Shown here in pieces: positions 1-8,224 of a stretch of 18,786 nt of DNA. Position 1 is the stretch's first letter, and each line of letters begins with the position of its first letter. Under the pieces are notes generated by a model that saw only the letters and a list, made by a program, of their open reading frames with translations, searched no databases and had not been told where the DNA came from. Made by a program: the position numbers and the translations under genes. Source of the DNA: an uncultured Dialister sp. GTDB lineage: Bacteria > Bacillota > Negativicutes > Veillonellales > Dialisteraceae. The stretch covers positions 1 through 18,786 of the forward strand of contig CAKQBK010000052.1 in NCBI GenBank assembly GCA_934216155.1. Direction: 5' to 3'.

Positions 1-72
1 AGAGTCCTGAGCAACCTGAGAAACTTTGTCACAAAAGGAATCACCACATATTTCGCTTAACTTAACAGCATT
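1..72. repeat. Right half of a 9-mer palindrome element, cut by window edge
   Basis: The first 35 bases are C-rich 9-nt units (type CCTGAGAAA, CCTGAGCAA), followed by the terminal motif GGAATCA at 37-43 and the outer end TTAACTTAACAGCATT at 57-72. The same order closes the complete element at 1518-1745 and the nested copy at 5614-5818, so this is the right arm of a family member whose left arm lies outside the window. It abuts the 228-bp foldback at 73. No gene is visible before dxr ends at 313. Confidence 0.7.
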
Positions 73-300
73 GCCCGTCGGGGGGAAGGTGGTAAGCTCT
101 GCTTACCAAAGGGGGCACCTCTAGCGATATACCTCTCCATGAACACATCAAGCGTCCCTGGTGCTACCCACCCCTAGCGGTAAACAGGGCGACACTAGCG
201 GCTTTATCGCTATGCGCAGGTATCACCGAGTTCGCGTGATATGCTCATAGCGAAGTATTCCGCTAGAGCAGCCCCTCTTTAGTTCTCCCCCGACGGGGGC
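73..300. repeat. 228-bp foldback element, copy 1
   Basis: This has near-palindromic ends (CCCGTCGGGGGG at left, CTCCCCCGACGGGG at right), a short hairpin GGTAAGC/GCTTACC near the left end, a TAGCG/CGCTA hairpin in the middle, and long arms that pair imperfectly (ATGAACACATCA region against TGATATGCTCAT region). A second copy of the same length in the same orientation is at 1746-1973. It has no coding capacity and fills the 312 bp downstream of dxr. It may be a MITE-like element or a structured RNA. Confidence 0.7.
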
Positions 301-312
301 GATATTAGCATG

Positions 313-1479
313 CTAATCCCTAGTCACCAATGCCCCAATACACCGATCCGCCAATACTCTCGCCCTGGCGTCCGCTTCCAGCACGTCTTCATAGGAAGAA
401 ATCGGTTTTGTCTGCCATTTGGACAGGGTGTCTTCTACCACGTCGAAGATGGACAAGAAGGACAATTTTCCTGCAATGAACGCACGGATAGCTTCTTCAT
501 TGGCTGCATTGAAAGCGGTGGTGGTATCTCCGCCGGCTTTGCCTGCTTCAAAGGCCAAATGCAAAGAGCGGAATACTTTCATATCCGGCTTTTCTACCTG
601 AATAGAAAGAATCTGGCTCCAATCCACAAATTCATGAGACGGTGACGGCAGTCTATCCGGATAGGTCAGTGCGAATTGGATCGGCAGACGCATATCCGGA
701 TTGCCAATTTGGGCAATAATGGAACCATCATTGTATTCCACCATGGAATGAATCAAACTTTGTGGCTGCACAATCACTTCGATGTCATCATAGTCCACAC
801 CAAAGAGCCAATGGGCTTCGATGACTTCCAAGCCTTTATTGAACATAGTAGCCGAATCGAGGGTCACTTTCATCCCCATGTTCCAAGTGGGGTGCTTCAT
901 GGCATCCGCCACAGTCACATGGGCCAGTTCTTCCCGCGTCTTGCCTCGGAACGGACCACCAGAAGCGGTGAGAAGGATTTTGTGAATCCCCTTCTTATCC
1001 TGTCCCAGCATACTTTGGAATATAGCACTGTGTTCGCTATCTACAGGCCGAATCAAAGTATGATGCTTTCTCGCTTCTTCCAACACCAAGGCCCCGCCAG
1101 CCACAAGGGTTTCCTTGTTTGCCAGGGCCAATTCCTTGCCAGCTCGGATGGCTTCCAAAGTGGGTGCCAAACCGGTGATGCCCACCACAGACACAAGAAC
1201 CAAGTCCACATCGTCCCGTTTCACACATTCAGTCAATGCAACGTTTCCAATAAGCACTTCTGCATCTCCGGTGTAAGAGGATAGAAATTTCTTTCCTGCC
1301 TCTTCGTCGGTGATGACAATGGCATGGGGATGAAACTCCTCTGCCTGCTTTTGCAATAGTTCTATACTTTTATGGGCAGCAATGACAGACGCATGAAATA
1401 AATTCGGATAGAGCCGAATCACATCCATGGTCTGGGTTCCAATGGAGCCGGTGCTACCCAGAATGGCTATTTCTTTCAT
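313..1479 (-). CDS. dxr: 1-deoxy-D-xylulose 5-phosphate reductoisomerase
   Basis: The enzyme converts DXP to 2-C-methyl-D-erythritol 4-phosphate with NADPH and a divalent metal, the committed step of the cytosolic MEP isoprenoid pathway. The N-terminal GSTGSIG (residues 8-14) is the NADPH-binding loop. PVDSEH (146-151) supplies metal ligands D148 and E150, and NKGLEVIEA (214-222) supplies E218. LLTASGGPF and HPTWNMG are also family hallmarks. Length is 388 aa, normal for DXR. I chose the ATG at 1479: an upstream in-frame GTG at 1491 lies inside the AGGAG ribosome site. The gene sits downstream of cdsA as in many Firmicutes but is separated from it by 583 bp of repeats. Its last codons and stop lie in a GGTGACTAGGGATTAG repeat also seen beside other genes. 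Confidence 0.96.
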   Translation of the reverse strand: MKEIAILGSTGSIGTQTMDVIRLYPNLFHASVIAAHKSIELLQKQAEEFHPHAIVITDEEAGKKFLSSYTGDAEVLIGNVALTECVKRDDVDLVLVSVVGITGLAPTLEAIRAGKELALANKETLVAGGALVLEEARKHHTLIRPVDSEHSAIFQSMLGQDKKGIHKILLTASGGPFRGKTREELAHVTVADAMKHPTWNMGMKVTLDSATMFNKGLEVIEAHWLFGVDYDDIEVIVQPQSLIHSMVEYNDGSIIAQIGNPDMRLPIQFALTYPDRLPSPSHEFVDWSQILSIQVEKPDMKVFRSLHLAFEAGKAGGDTTTAFNAANEEAIRAFIAGKLSFLSIFDVVEDTLSKWQTKPISSYEDVLEADARARVLADRCIGALVTRD

Positions 1480-1517
1480 ATATAAGTTCACTCCTATTAT
1501 AGTCCCCCCGCCGGGGT

Positions 1518-1745
1518 AATGCTGTTAAGTTAAGGATTTGCGTTAATAGACATGATTCCGCTAGTGGGGACAGGTTGCTCAAGTTTCTAAGGGTTCTCAG
1601 GTTGCTCAGGTTCTCCGAATGTGCCAATAGACGCTAGCGTTATTGGCTCATTCGAGAAACGTGAGAAACCTCAGTATCCTGAGAAACCTGAGTAACCTTT
1701 GCATCAGTAGAAATCATCGCATATTTCGCTTAACTTAATAGCATT
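1518..1745. repeat. Complete 9-mer palindrome element (cdsA-dxr gap)
   Basis: The outer ends are AATGCTGTTAAGTTAA (1518-1533) and TTAACTTAATAGCATT (1730-1745). Inside them are GATTCCGCT (1554-1562) and its degenerate partner AGAAATCA. Five 9-nt units (type GGTTGCTCA) lead to GAATGTGCCA at left, and the reverse complement mirrors this at right (1645-1717). The centre holds ACGCTAGCGT flanked by CCAATA/TATTGG. The flanks are CCCCCCGCCGGGG (1504-1516) and CCCGCCGGGGGG, resembling the ends of the foldback that follows. Confidence 0.8.
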
Positions 1746-1973
1746 GCCCGCCGGGGGGAAGGTGGTAGGCTTGCCTACCAAAGGGGGCACCTCTGGCGGT
1801 ATACTTCTCCATGAACATATCAAGCGTACCCGGTAATACCCGCTCCTAGCGGTAATCGCGATAACACTAGCGGTTTTATCGCTAGAAGCAGATATCACCG
1901 AGCATGCTTGATATGTTCATAGCGAAGTATACCGCTAGTGCCTCCCCCTCTTTAATTCTCCCCCGGCGGGGGA
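1746..1973. repeat. 228-bp foldback element, copy 2
   Basis: Same length and orientation as the copy at 73-300. The left hairpin is GGTAGGC/GCCTACC, a paired change from GGTAAGC/GCTTACC in copy 1. The long arms pair better here: ATGAACATATCAAGC matches GCTTGATATGTTCAT perfectly, and GGCGGTATAC pairs with GTATACCGCT with one wobble. CTAGCG and CGCTAG form an inner hairpin. The ends are CCCGCCGGGGGG and CCCCCGGCGGGGG. No coding potential is evident. Confidence 0.75.
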
Positions 1974-1975
1974 GA

Positions 1976-2058
1976 TAAATTGCAATGATAACGCTAGCAT
2001 TTATTGCACATTCAGGAAACCTGAGCAACCTTAGTAACTTGAGAAACCTGAGTAACCT
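1976..2058. repeat. Right half of a 9-mer element after cdsA
   Basis: TGCAATgAtaacgctagcat..ATTGCA forms a loop like the centre of the element at 1518-1745. It is followed by CACATTC and then five C-rich 9-nt units (CCTGAGCAA, CCTTAGTAA, CTTGAGAAA, CCTGAGTAA type). It ends at the cdsA stop. No matching left arm is present, so this is a half element. With the two elements to its left it fills the 583 bp between cdsA and dxr; no gene is seen there. Confidence 0.65.
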
Positions 2059-2062
2059 CTAA

Positions 2063-2872
2063 TCATCTCAACAATAATAACACCGCTGCCAAGCTAGGTG
2101 CCACGAAGAGAAGGCTATCGAAGCGATCCATCATGCCGCCGTGGCCTGGAAGAATATTTCCTGAATCCTTGATATCACAAGCTCGTTTCACGTAGGATTC
2201 AAACAGGTCTCCCATGGGAGCCATGATAGCAGCCATAATGGAAAGGACAAAGCCTTCCAGCAAATCAAAGGAGAACAAGGCGGACATACCCACGCCAAGG
2301 ATAATGCAACCAATAGCACCACCCAAGAGACCTTCTACGGTCTTATTGGGACTAATATGGGGCGCCATTTTATGTTTCCCGAAGGATTTCCCGGAAAGGT
2401 AAGCAAAGGAATCGCTGGCCCAGGTGCACACCAAAGCGAAAAGAATCAGAAAGACCCCTGGTTCGATGGACACGTCTGCTGGCGAGAGCAATTCATGGCT
2501 ACCGCGAAGGAGCGCCAAGGTGCCAAAGCCAATCCCAAAATAGACTGCACCAAAAGCGGAGTAAATGAGACCGGTCATATTTTCTTTTTTAATCCCCAGG
2601 ATCAGGTACAAAAGCAGCGTAAATACCAAAAGCACCGCTGCCATAAAGGATTTCACTGAATAAAATCCAGCAGAAAGAACCATGATAGCCATGGCCAATG
2701 CAGTAGGTTTCAGATAAATCTGCACGCCGAAATGTTTCAGCATTTTGTCATATTCCAAAAGGGCCAGCAGAGACACAGCCACAATGGCACCGGTCAAAAA
2801 CCAGCTGCCCAAGTAGACCAATCCCAGCACCGCCAAAATGCCTACAATGGCGGTAATGACACGAACTTTCAT
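2063..2872 (-). CDS. cdsA: Phosphatidate cytidylyltransferase (CDP-diglyceride synthase)
   Basis: This is an integral membrane enzyme that makes CDP-diacylglycerol from CTP and phosphatidic acid, the branch point for phospholipids. The 269-aa product is mostly hydrophobic helices. The C-terminal CDS signature at residues 219-253 includes PMGDLFESYVKR, DIKDSGN and PGHGGMMDRFDS, with the acidic metal-binding residues intact. An SD (GGAGG) lies 7 nt before the ATG, inside the end of uppS. The ATG overlaps the uppS stop by 4 nt (ATGA), so the two genes are translationally coupled. Confidence 0.96.
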   Translation of the reverse strand: MKVRVITAIVGILAVLGLVYLGSWFLTGAIVAVSLLALLEYDKMLKHFGVQIYLKPTALAMAIMVLSAGFYSVKSFMAAVLLVFTLLLYLILGIKKENMTGLIYSAFGAVYFGIGFGTLALLRGSHELLSPADVSIEPGVFLILFALVCTWASDSFAYLSGKSFGKHKMAPHISPNKTVEGLLGGAIGCIILGVGMSALFSFDLLEGFVLSIMAAIMAPMGDLFESYVKRACDIKDSGNILPGHGGMMDRFDSLLFVAPSLAAVLLLLR

Positions 2873-3594
2873 GAATCAGCCTCCGTTAATCCTCCGAAGC
2901 GACGATCTCGCCCGGTATACCAATCAATGGCTTTTGTAAGCTCTGCCTCGGTGAAATCGGGCCAAAGAACAGGGGTGAAATAGAGTTCACTATAGGACAC
3001 CTGCCAGAGCAGGAAGTTGGAAATACGAGATTCCCCACCGGTTCGAATCATCAAATCCACATCTTTCGCATCCGATGGATAGAGGGAATCGGTAATGGTT
3101 TTTTCAGAAATATCCGCTGGCTGCAGAGTTCCTGACTTGACCTGTTCCGCAATGGACTGCACAGCATGAACGATTTCCATACGGCCACCGTAGTTGATTG
3201 CTACGTTCAGAATGAGCCCATCGTTTTTTGCGGTGTCTTTTTCGCACTGGGCGATTTCCTTACGAAGCCCTTCGGAGAGTGCCGATGGTTCCCCTACGAT
3301 ATGAACCTGTACATTATCATCAATCAGTTCACGGAGCTGGCTGATGAGGTAATTTTTAAACAATTTCATCAAGAAACGCACTTCAATGGACGGCCGTTTC
3401 CAATTCTCCGTGGAGAATGCATAGAGAGTCAACACTTTGACGCCCATGTGACCGGCTGCACGGACAATGGTTTTTACATTGGCCGCACCAACCTGGTGCC
3501 CATAGGTACGCTCTCTCCCCCGCTGCTTCGCCCACCGGCCATTGCCATCCAAAATGATGGCTACGTGCTCTGGAAATGATTTTTTATCAGACAT
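2869..3594 (-). CDS. uppS: Isoprenyl transferase (undecaprenyl diphosphate synthase)
   Basis: A cytosolic cis-prenyltransferase that extends farnesyl diphosphate with IPP to the C55 lipid carrier precursor for peptidoglycan. ILDGNGRW (residues 14-21) carries the catalytic Asp16. AFSTENW (59-65) and the C-terminal signature DLMIRTGGESRISNF (180-194) with YSELYF are all present. Length of about 241 aa is typical. The start is uncertain: the ATG at 3594 lies 13 nt after GGAG, while a TTG at 3603 lies only 4 nt after it and would add three residues. It overlaps cdsA downstream. Substrate supply links it to dxr two genes on. Confidence 0.95.
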   Translation of the reverse strand: MSDKKSFPEHVAIILDGNGRWAKQRGRERTYGHQVGAANVKTIVRAAGHMGVKVLTLYAFSTENWKRPSIEVRFLMKLFKNYLISQLRELIDDNVQVHIVGEPSALSEGLRKEIAQCEKDTAKNDGLILNVAINYGGRMEIVHAVQSIAEQVKSGTLQPADISEKTITDSLYPSDAKDVDLMIRTGGESRISNFLLWQVSYSELYFTPVLWPDFTEAELTKAIDWYTGRDRRFGGLTEADS

Positions 3595-3790
3595 AAATAC
3601 CAATTGACTCCTATCATATAAAAAGAAAAGGTATTTCCTATAGTAAAAAAGGGTATCCTCTATGATATCTGCTTTCTAACATAGCATATAAAAGGAAGAA
3701 TAAAGGTTATAAAGATTACATAGGGTTACATGTTACCTGCATTGCCTCATCGTATATAAGCCGCTACCATATCTAACCAACTTGGGAAAA

Positions 3791-3920
3791 TATAACCTGC
3801 CCGAAGGGCTAACCTTTTCGCCTATCTCAAAAAGCTGCTGGTGCCTCTAGCAAATCCTAGGAAACATATAACCCGCCCGGAGGGCTAACCTTTTAACTAT
3901 CTGCAAAAGTCGCTACTGCC
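3791..3920. repeat. Two direct 55-bp repeats in the frr/uppS gap
   Basis: 3791-3845 and 3867-3920 share TATAACC(T/C)GCCCG then AGGGCTAACCTTTT, a CTATCT(C/G) stretch and a G-C-T-rich end. Each carries a small hairpin, GCCCgaaGGGC or GCCCggaGGGC. The second copy runs into the last codons of the small ORF at 3913-4134. The rest of the gap (3604-3790) holds a solo AAGGTTATAAAG-type tract near 3712-3742, related to the palindrome at 10384-10728. No promoter for uppS was convincing. Confidence 0.65.
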
Positions 3921-4134
3921 CCAGCTGTTCTTCCACTGAAATACTATATTTCATCCGCGGCATAATGACCGCTTTTTCTCCAGTCCGTACCAGGTACAGT
4001 TTTCCTTCTTCCAATGATTCCTGTCTCCCATGAGTAAAAGAAATCGTACCACCAGGATACGATTTCTCTATACTCTGTCTCACAGTTTCATCAAAAGGCA
4101 TACCTGGATAGATAGCTTTCTGATTCATACTCAT
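3913..4134 (-). CDS. Small conserved-context protein of unknown function downstream of frr
   Basis: The 73-aa product is soluble-looking, with no signal peptide or membrane segment. It contains YPGMPFDETVRQSIEK and PGGTISFTHGRQ followed by a charged stretch and EGKLYLVRTGEKAVIMP. I do not recognise the family. Its ATG overlaps the frr stop (ATGA, 4 nt) and there is no clear SD, so translation probably depends on coupling to frr. That coupling is the main evidence that it is real. Its stop lies in the second copy of a 55-bp direct repeat, so the C-terminus (about the last three residues) may be repeat-derived. It could act in ribosome recycling or simply share the operon. Confidence 0.7.
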   Translation of the reverse strand: MSMNQKAIYPGMPFDETVRQSIEKSYPGGTISFTHGRQESLEEGKLYLVRTGEKAVIMPRMKYSISVEEQLGQ

Positions 4135-4688
4135 ACGGACATGATTTCTTTAATTTTCTTATCAGTGACAGCTTCCAGGTCTTTGATCTTCTGGTCAGTC
4201 AGCTTCTGGATTTTGTCCTGTACTTCTTTGATAACGTCTTTGGAGACGTCGCTGTTCTTTTCTTCCTTCTTCAGGAAATCATTGCCATCGCGGCGAATGT
4301 TGCGGATAGCTACTTTTGCTTCTTCCGCTTTCTTGTTCACTACCTTGGACAGTTCCTTACGGCGTTCTTCGGTGAGCTGCGGAATAGCCATACGAATCAG
4401 GTTACCATCGTTCATCGGAACCAGGCCCAGGTCAGACTGGAGAATGGCTTTTTCGATTTCCTTCAAAAGCCCCTTATCCCAAGGCTGTACCACCAGCAAT
4501 CTAGCTTCCGGAACAGTGACAGAGGCTACCTGGGTCACCGGTGTACGGCTGCCGTAGTAGTCTACAAAAATGCGATCCAGCAGGCTTGCATTGGCCTGGC
4601 CGGTACGGATGGAAGTAAATTCATTGCGGAGAGCAGTGATGGATTTGTCCATTTTTTCGGACAGTTTTTTCAGTTCGTCTTCGTACAT
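4131..4688 (-). CDS. frr: Ribosome recycling factor
   Basis: RRF works with EF-G to split post-termination ribosomes. The 185-aa length and sequence fit the family: an N-terminal helix with FTSIRTGQANASLLD (residues 25-39), the beta domain around YYGSRTPVTQVASV and VQPWDKG, and the C-terminal NIRRDGND helix with its long charged coiled stretch. The ATG is 2 nt after the pyrH stop, with an AAGGGA ribosome site inside pyrH. It overlaps the next small ORF by 4 nt. The pyrH-frr pairing is nearly universal in bacteria. Confidence 0.97.
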   Translation of the reverse strand: MYEDELKKLSEKMDKSITALRNEFTSIRTGQANASLLDRIFVDYYGSRTPVTQVASVTVPEARLLVVQPWDKGLLKEIEKAILQSDLGLVPMNDGNLIRMAIPQLTEERRKELSKVVNKKAEEAKVAIRNIRRDGNDFLKKEEKNSDVSKDVIKEVQDKIQKLTDQKIKDLEAVTDKKIKEIMSV

Positions 4689-4690
4689 AA

Positions 4691-5440
<750 letters not shown>

Positions 5441-5453
5441 TTACATCTTTACT

Positions 5454-5484
5454 ATTATATATGATATTGGCTATCAAAGCTAGT
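5454..5484 (-). promoter_or_regulatory. Possible pyrH promoter
   Basis: Reading the minus strand, a perfect TATAAT lies at 5459-5454, about 38 nt before the pyrH ATG. The hexamer 17 nt further up is a poor -35 (TAGCTT). TTGATA with a shifted TAGTAA is an alternative. Position just upstream of pyrH, after the tsf terminator and repeats, supports it. Confidence 0.4.
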
Positions 5485-5501
5485 GGAACTTTTTTAGAAG
5501 T

Positions 5502-5888
5502 GAGGAATTAGGAGTGAGGAGTGATTGCCAGCGAGCGTCTCGAATAACTCTTAGACCTACTGATGCAGTATGCACAAAACCGTTACTATATGCTCGCTGT
5601 TTTTGTGCGTTATAGTCATGATTTGGTTAGTAGTTACAGGTTACTATAGGTTCTGAGGGTTCTAAAGGTTCTCAGATATCTCGAATATACCAATAACCGC
5701 TAAAGCTCTTGCTATATCATCTCATTTGAAAACCATGAGAACCTTCAGAACCCTTAGCACCTTCAGAACCTTTTCCACAAAAGGAATCAATCCTTATTTT
5801 ACTTAGCTTAACAGCATTAATACAAAATGGGTTTTGGGGCGCCCTATAATTTGATGCACTCTTTCCACCACTCCTCACTCCTAACTAA
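5502..5888. repeat. Heptamer-armed inverted repeat, interrupted by another element
   Basis: The left arm (5502-5529) has AGGAGTGAGGAGTG; the right arm (5865-5887) has CACTCCTCACTCCTAACT. Between them is an inner stem AGCGAGC (5530-5536) with GCTCGCT (5592-5598). Alignment with the uninterrupted relative at 12131-12359 shows the extra DNA here is the 9-mer element at 5614-5818. The usual GC hairpin core near 5835-5860 is degraded. With the nested element it fills the gap between pyrH and tsf; no gene is seen. Confidence 0.7.
5614..5818. repeat. 9-mer palindrome element nested in a heptamer element
   Basis: The left end ATGATTTGG (degenerate GATTCC end) is followed by five 9-nt units (AGGTTCTGA, GGGTTCTAA, AGGTTCTCA type), CGAATATACC, a loop, and then five reversed units (type CCTTCAGAA). 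It closes with AAAAGGAATCAA and the outer TTAGCTTAACAGCATT (5803-5818), as in the family member at 1-72. A left outer end is not evident. Confidence 0.7.
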
Positions 5889-5895
5889 AAATCGG

Positions 5896-5935
5896 CACAA
5901 AAAAGAGAACACCCGAAAGTGTCCTCTTTTTTGTG
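5896..5935 (-). terminator. Intrinsic terminator after tsf
   Basis: On the minus strand an A-rich/U-rich stem (AAAAAAGAGGACAC pairing with GTGTTCTCTTTTTT around TTTCGG, including a G-U pair) starts 17 nt after the tsf stop. The 3' arm supplies the T-run. It should end the rpsB-tsf transcript. The stem is also flanked by a T-run on the other strand, but no plus-strand gene is nearby. Confidence 0.85.
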
Positions 5936-5952
5936 TTTTGTGTGAGCGTCTA

Positions 5953-6831
5953 TTACTGTTTCAGCTGTTTAGCTACTTCAGCAGCCAGATCATCCTGTTT
6001 CTTTTCGATGCCTTCGCCAAGCTGGAAGCGGGTGAAACGAACTACTTCTGCATTCTTGGATTTCAGCAGTTTAGCAATGGTCAGATCGCCATCTTTAATG
6101 AATTCCTGGTCAACAAGGCATACTTCCTTGTAGTACTTGTTGATACGGCCAAGAACCATCTTTTCAATGATCTTTTCTGGTTTGCCTTCGTTTCTAGCTT
6201 CTACAGCCAGAACTTCTTTTTCGTGTTCGATTTCAGCCTGTGGAACCTGGGAACGGTCGAGGTAAGAAGGATTTGCTGCAGCTACCTGCATAGCGATATC
6301 CTTGCCCAGTTCAGCGTCGCCGCCTTTGAGTTCAACCAGAACGCCAATCTTGCCGCCGCCATGGATGTAGCTGTAAACCTGGCCGTCAGCGCTTTCATAA
6401 CGTACAAAGCGACGAACGGAAATGTTTTCGCCGATCTTTGCAACAGCTTCGGTAACCTGGTCTTTCACAGCTTTGCCGTTCATTTCAGAAGCCAGCAGTG
6501 CTTGTACGTCAGCTGGGTTTACTGCCAGAATCTGCTGAGCAATAGCTGCAGCGAGAGCTCTGAAGTCAGTATTGCTGCCTACGAAGTCAGTTTCGCAGTT
6601 TACTTCTACTACAGTGCCGACTTTGCCATCTTCGGAGATAGCAGATACGACAGCACCTTCAGCAGCTACACGGCTAGCTTTTTTAGCAGCCTGAGACAGT
6701 CCCTTTTCACGGAGAATGTCAACTGCTTTTTCCATATCGCCTTCAGCTTCAACAAGTGCCTTTTTGCAATCCATCATTCCGGCACCGGTCTTGGTACGCA
6801 GATCTTTTACCATACTAGCTGTAATTGCCAT
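5953..6831 (-). CDS. tsf: Translation elongation factor Ts
   Basis: EF-Ts is the guanine nucleotide exchange factor for EF-Tu. The N-terminal UBA-like domain (residues 1-50) includes VKDLRTKTGAGMMDCKKAL. The exchange motif NCETDFV (78-84) has the Asp-Phe pair that enters EF-Tu. Two core domains follow, with HGGGKIGVLVEL in the second half. Length is 292 aa. A GGAGG lies 7 nt before the ATG. It follows rpsB in the classic order but with a 180-bp repeat-bearing gap, and is closed by a strong terminator. Confidence 0.97.
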   Translation of the reverse strand: MAITASMVKDLRTKTGAGMMDCKKALVEAEGDMEKAVDILREKGLSQAAKKASRVAAEGAVVSAISEDGKVGTVVEVNCETDFVGSNTDFRALAAAIAQQILAVNPADVQALLASEMNGKAVKDQVTEAVAKIGENISVRRFVRYESADGQVYSYIHGGGKIGVLVELKGGDAELGKDIAMQVAAANPSYLDRSQVPQAEIEHEKEVLAVEARNEGKPEKIIEKMVLGRINKYYKEVCLVDQEFIKDGDLTIAKLLKSKNAEVVRFTRFQLGEGIEKKQDDLAAEVAKQLKQ

Positions 6832-6908
6832 CTTATGACCTCCATCATAAAAATAAGGTATTTAAAAAATGTGACATGAAATACGATGTGTTTATAACTA
6901 TATAAAGA

Positions 6909-6985
6909 TGGGTATAGGGGCGCTTTCAAATATTGTGCGCCCCTTCCACCATTACGCACTACGCATTACGCACTACGCATTTTTC
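6909..6985. repeat. Half heptamer element with GC hairpin between rpsB and tsf
   Basis: The hairpin GGGGCGC (6917-6923) and GCGCCCC (6937-6943) is followed by TTCCACCA and four 7-nt units alternating TACGCAC and TACGCAT (6953-6980), giving a 14-nt dimer period. The same hairpin with GGGGTGC/GCACCCC is at 12295-12321. It lies inside the rpsB-tsf transcription unit, directly after the rpsB stop. No opposing heptamer arm is present. Confidence 0.75.
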
Positions 6986-7011
6986 AAGTTATTGAACAAT
7001 CTCTGTGAAAA

Positions 7012-7764
7012 TTATTCCTGTTCAGCAGCTTCTTCAGCCGGTGCTTCGGTAGCTTCTGCTTCAGCAGCTTCAGCTTCCTGCTGGCCCTGACGACCTTCGA
7101 GAACAGCGTCAGCCATCTTGCTAGCCAGAAGTCTTACAGCGCGGATAGCGTCATCGTTTGCTGGAATCGGGAAATCAACAACGTCTGGATCGCAGTTGGT
7201 GTCAACGGTAGCAACAACCGGAATGTGGAGCTTGTGAGCTTCAGCAACAGCGATTTCTTCTTTCTTGGAGTCGATGATGAAGATAGCGCCTGGCAGTTTC
7301 TTCATATCTTTGATGCCGCCCAGGTTCTTTTCCAGTTTTTCCAGTTCGCGTTTCATAAGGATAACTTCCTTCTTCGGATACTGGTCAGTGGTGCCTTCTT
7401 CAAACATTTTTTCCAGTTCTTTCAGACGAGCTACACGGGTCTGAATGGTGCGGAAATTGGTCAGCATACCGCCGAGCCAACGTTCATTGACATAGAACTG
7501 GTTGCAACGGGTAGCTTCTTCTTTTACAGAGTTCTGAGCCTGTTTCTTGGTGCCTACGAACAGAACGGATTCACCTTTAGCTGCTACGTCACGGATGAAA
7601 GCGTAAGCTTCTTCTACTTTCTTAACGGTCTTCTGCAGATCGATGATGTAGATGCCGTTTCTTTCGGTGAAAATGAAGCGAGCCATTTTCGGATTCCAAC
7701 GACGGGTCTGATGACCAAAGTGAACGCCTGCTTCGAGTAACTGTTTCATGGATACAACTGCCAT
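7012..7764 (-). CDS. rpsB: 30S ribosomal protein S2
   Basis: S2 joins the small subunit late and helps hold S1. [20 protein letters not shown] (residues 6-25) and WLGGMLTNF are family signatures, and [13 protein letters not shown] and [16 protein letters not shown] complete the conserved C-terminal half. At 250 aa it is a normal bacterial S2 with a low-complexity Glu/Ala tail (about residues 225-250) that extends past the core. AGGAGG lies 7 nt before the ATG. A good promoter is 130-160 nt upstream, leaving a leader of about 125 nt. Confidence 0.97.
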   Translation of the reverse strand: MAVVSMKQLLEAGVHFGHQTRRWNPKMARFIFTERNGIYIIDLQKTVKKVEEAYAFIRDVAAKGESVLFVGTKKQAQNSVKEEATRCNQFYVNERWLGGMLTNFRTIQTRVARLKELEKMFEEGTTDQYPKKEVILMKRELEKLEKNLGGIKDMKKLPGAIFIIDSKKEEIAVAEAHKLHIPVVATVDTNCDPDVVDFPIPANDDAIRAVRLLASKMADAVLEGRQGQQEAEAAEAEATEAPAEEAAEQE

Positions 7765-7895
7765 AATATAACCTCCTGTTATTAACCTCTGTCCCCTTCC
7801 TCTCCTGCAGCCACTTCAGAAATGAGTATGAAATAGAATTTTTTCCGATAGCACAGATGCAGAATCCAGTAGACATGTGTACTCATGCGTTATTT

Positions 7896-7924
7896 ATTCT
7901 ACCAAAAAGGAAAATAGATTGCAA
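7896..7924 (-). promoter_or_regulatory. rpsB-tsf promoter
   Basis: On the minus strand TTGCAA (7924-7919), a 17-nt spacer and TAGAAT (7901-7896) make a sigma-A-type promoter with 4/6 and 5/6 matches. Transcription would start near 7889, giving a leader of about 125 nt before rpsB, long enough for feedback control by S2, though I recognise no known leader motif. Confidence 0.75.
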
Positions 7925-7937
7925 GTGGTTATTTTAT

Positions 7938-8200
7938 TGTTACAGGTGAGAATAGGTTCTGAGGGGGCTGAAGGTTCTGAAGTGGCTGAGGTCTTCCACT
8001 AAGATGCATCCCCGCTAATTCCACTGACAGGTTAAACAGGATTCTCAGGGTGCTCAGGCTTCTCAGGTTCGGTTAGTATGGAAAAGCTTCTGAAGGTTCT
8101 GAGGGTTCTCGAATGTACCTCTGTCTTTAAATCTCAACTAGCCCTAGGCTGAACTTTTGAACCTTCGAACCCTTGAACCTTATTTTGGCTTTCGGCCTGC
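7938..8200. repeat. Degenerate, compound 9-mer element upstream of rpsB
   Basis: There are two left-type arms, one at 7938-7992 (GGTTCTGAG, GGGGCTGAA units) and one at 8025-8125 (ACAGG lead, GGATTCTCA, GGGTGCTCA, GGTTCTGAG units ending TTCTCGAATGTACC). They share a single weak right arm near 8150-8185 (GAACCTTCGAACCCTTGAACC). CGCTAATTCC near 8014 resembles a terminal motif. It looks like one element inserted into or duplicated within another. Together with 8225-8350 it fills 7925-8375; no gene is seen. Confidence 0.55.
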
Positions 8201-8224
8201 TGTCAACCGCTAACTACCAACAAT

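Noticed and set aside
73..300. tRNA, riboswitch or known ribozyme in the foldback element
   Set aside because: I could not find a tRNA cloverleaf or the conserved core of a known riboswitch or hammerhead; only hairpins are evident.
676..1284. 202-aa open frame on the plus strand across dxr
   Set aside because: It is fully antisense to a well-supported dxr gene and has no recognisable protein features.
1704..1898. 64-aa open frame in the dxr-cdsA gap
   Set aside because: It lies wholly in the repeat and foldback sequence, has no ribosome site, and is not preserved in the other foldback copy.
1..2058. Composite transposon carrying dxr between direct repeats
   Set aside because: There is no transposase, dxr is in its usual place after cdsA, and the repeats match dispersed intergenic elements.
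5827..6879. 350-aa open frame on the plus strand across tsf
   Set aside because: It is antisense to tsf, starts inside a repeat and runs over the tsf terminator, with no ribosome site or family motifs.
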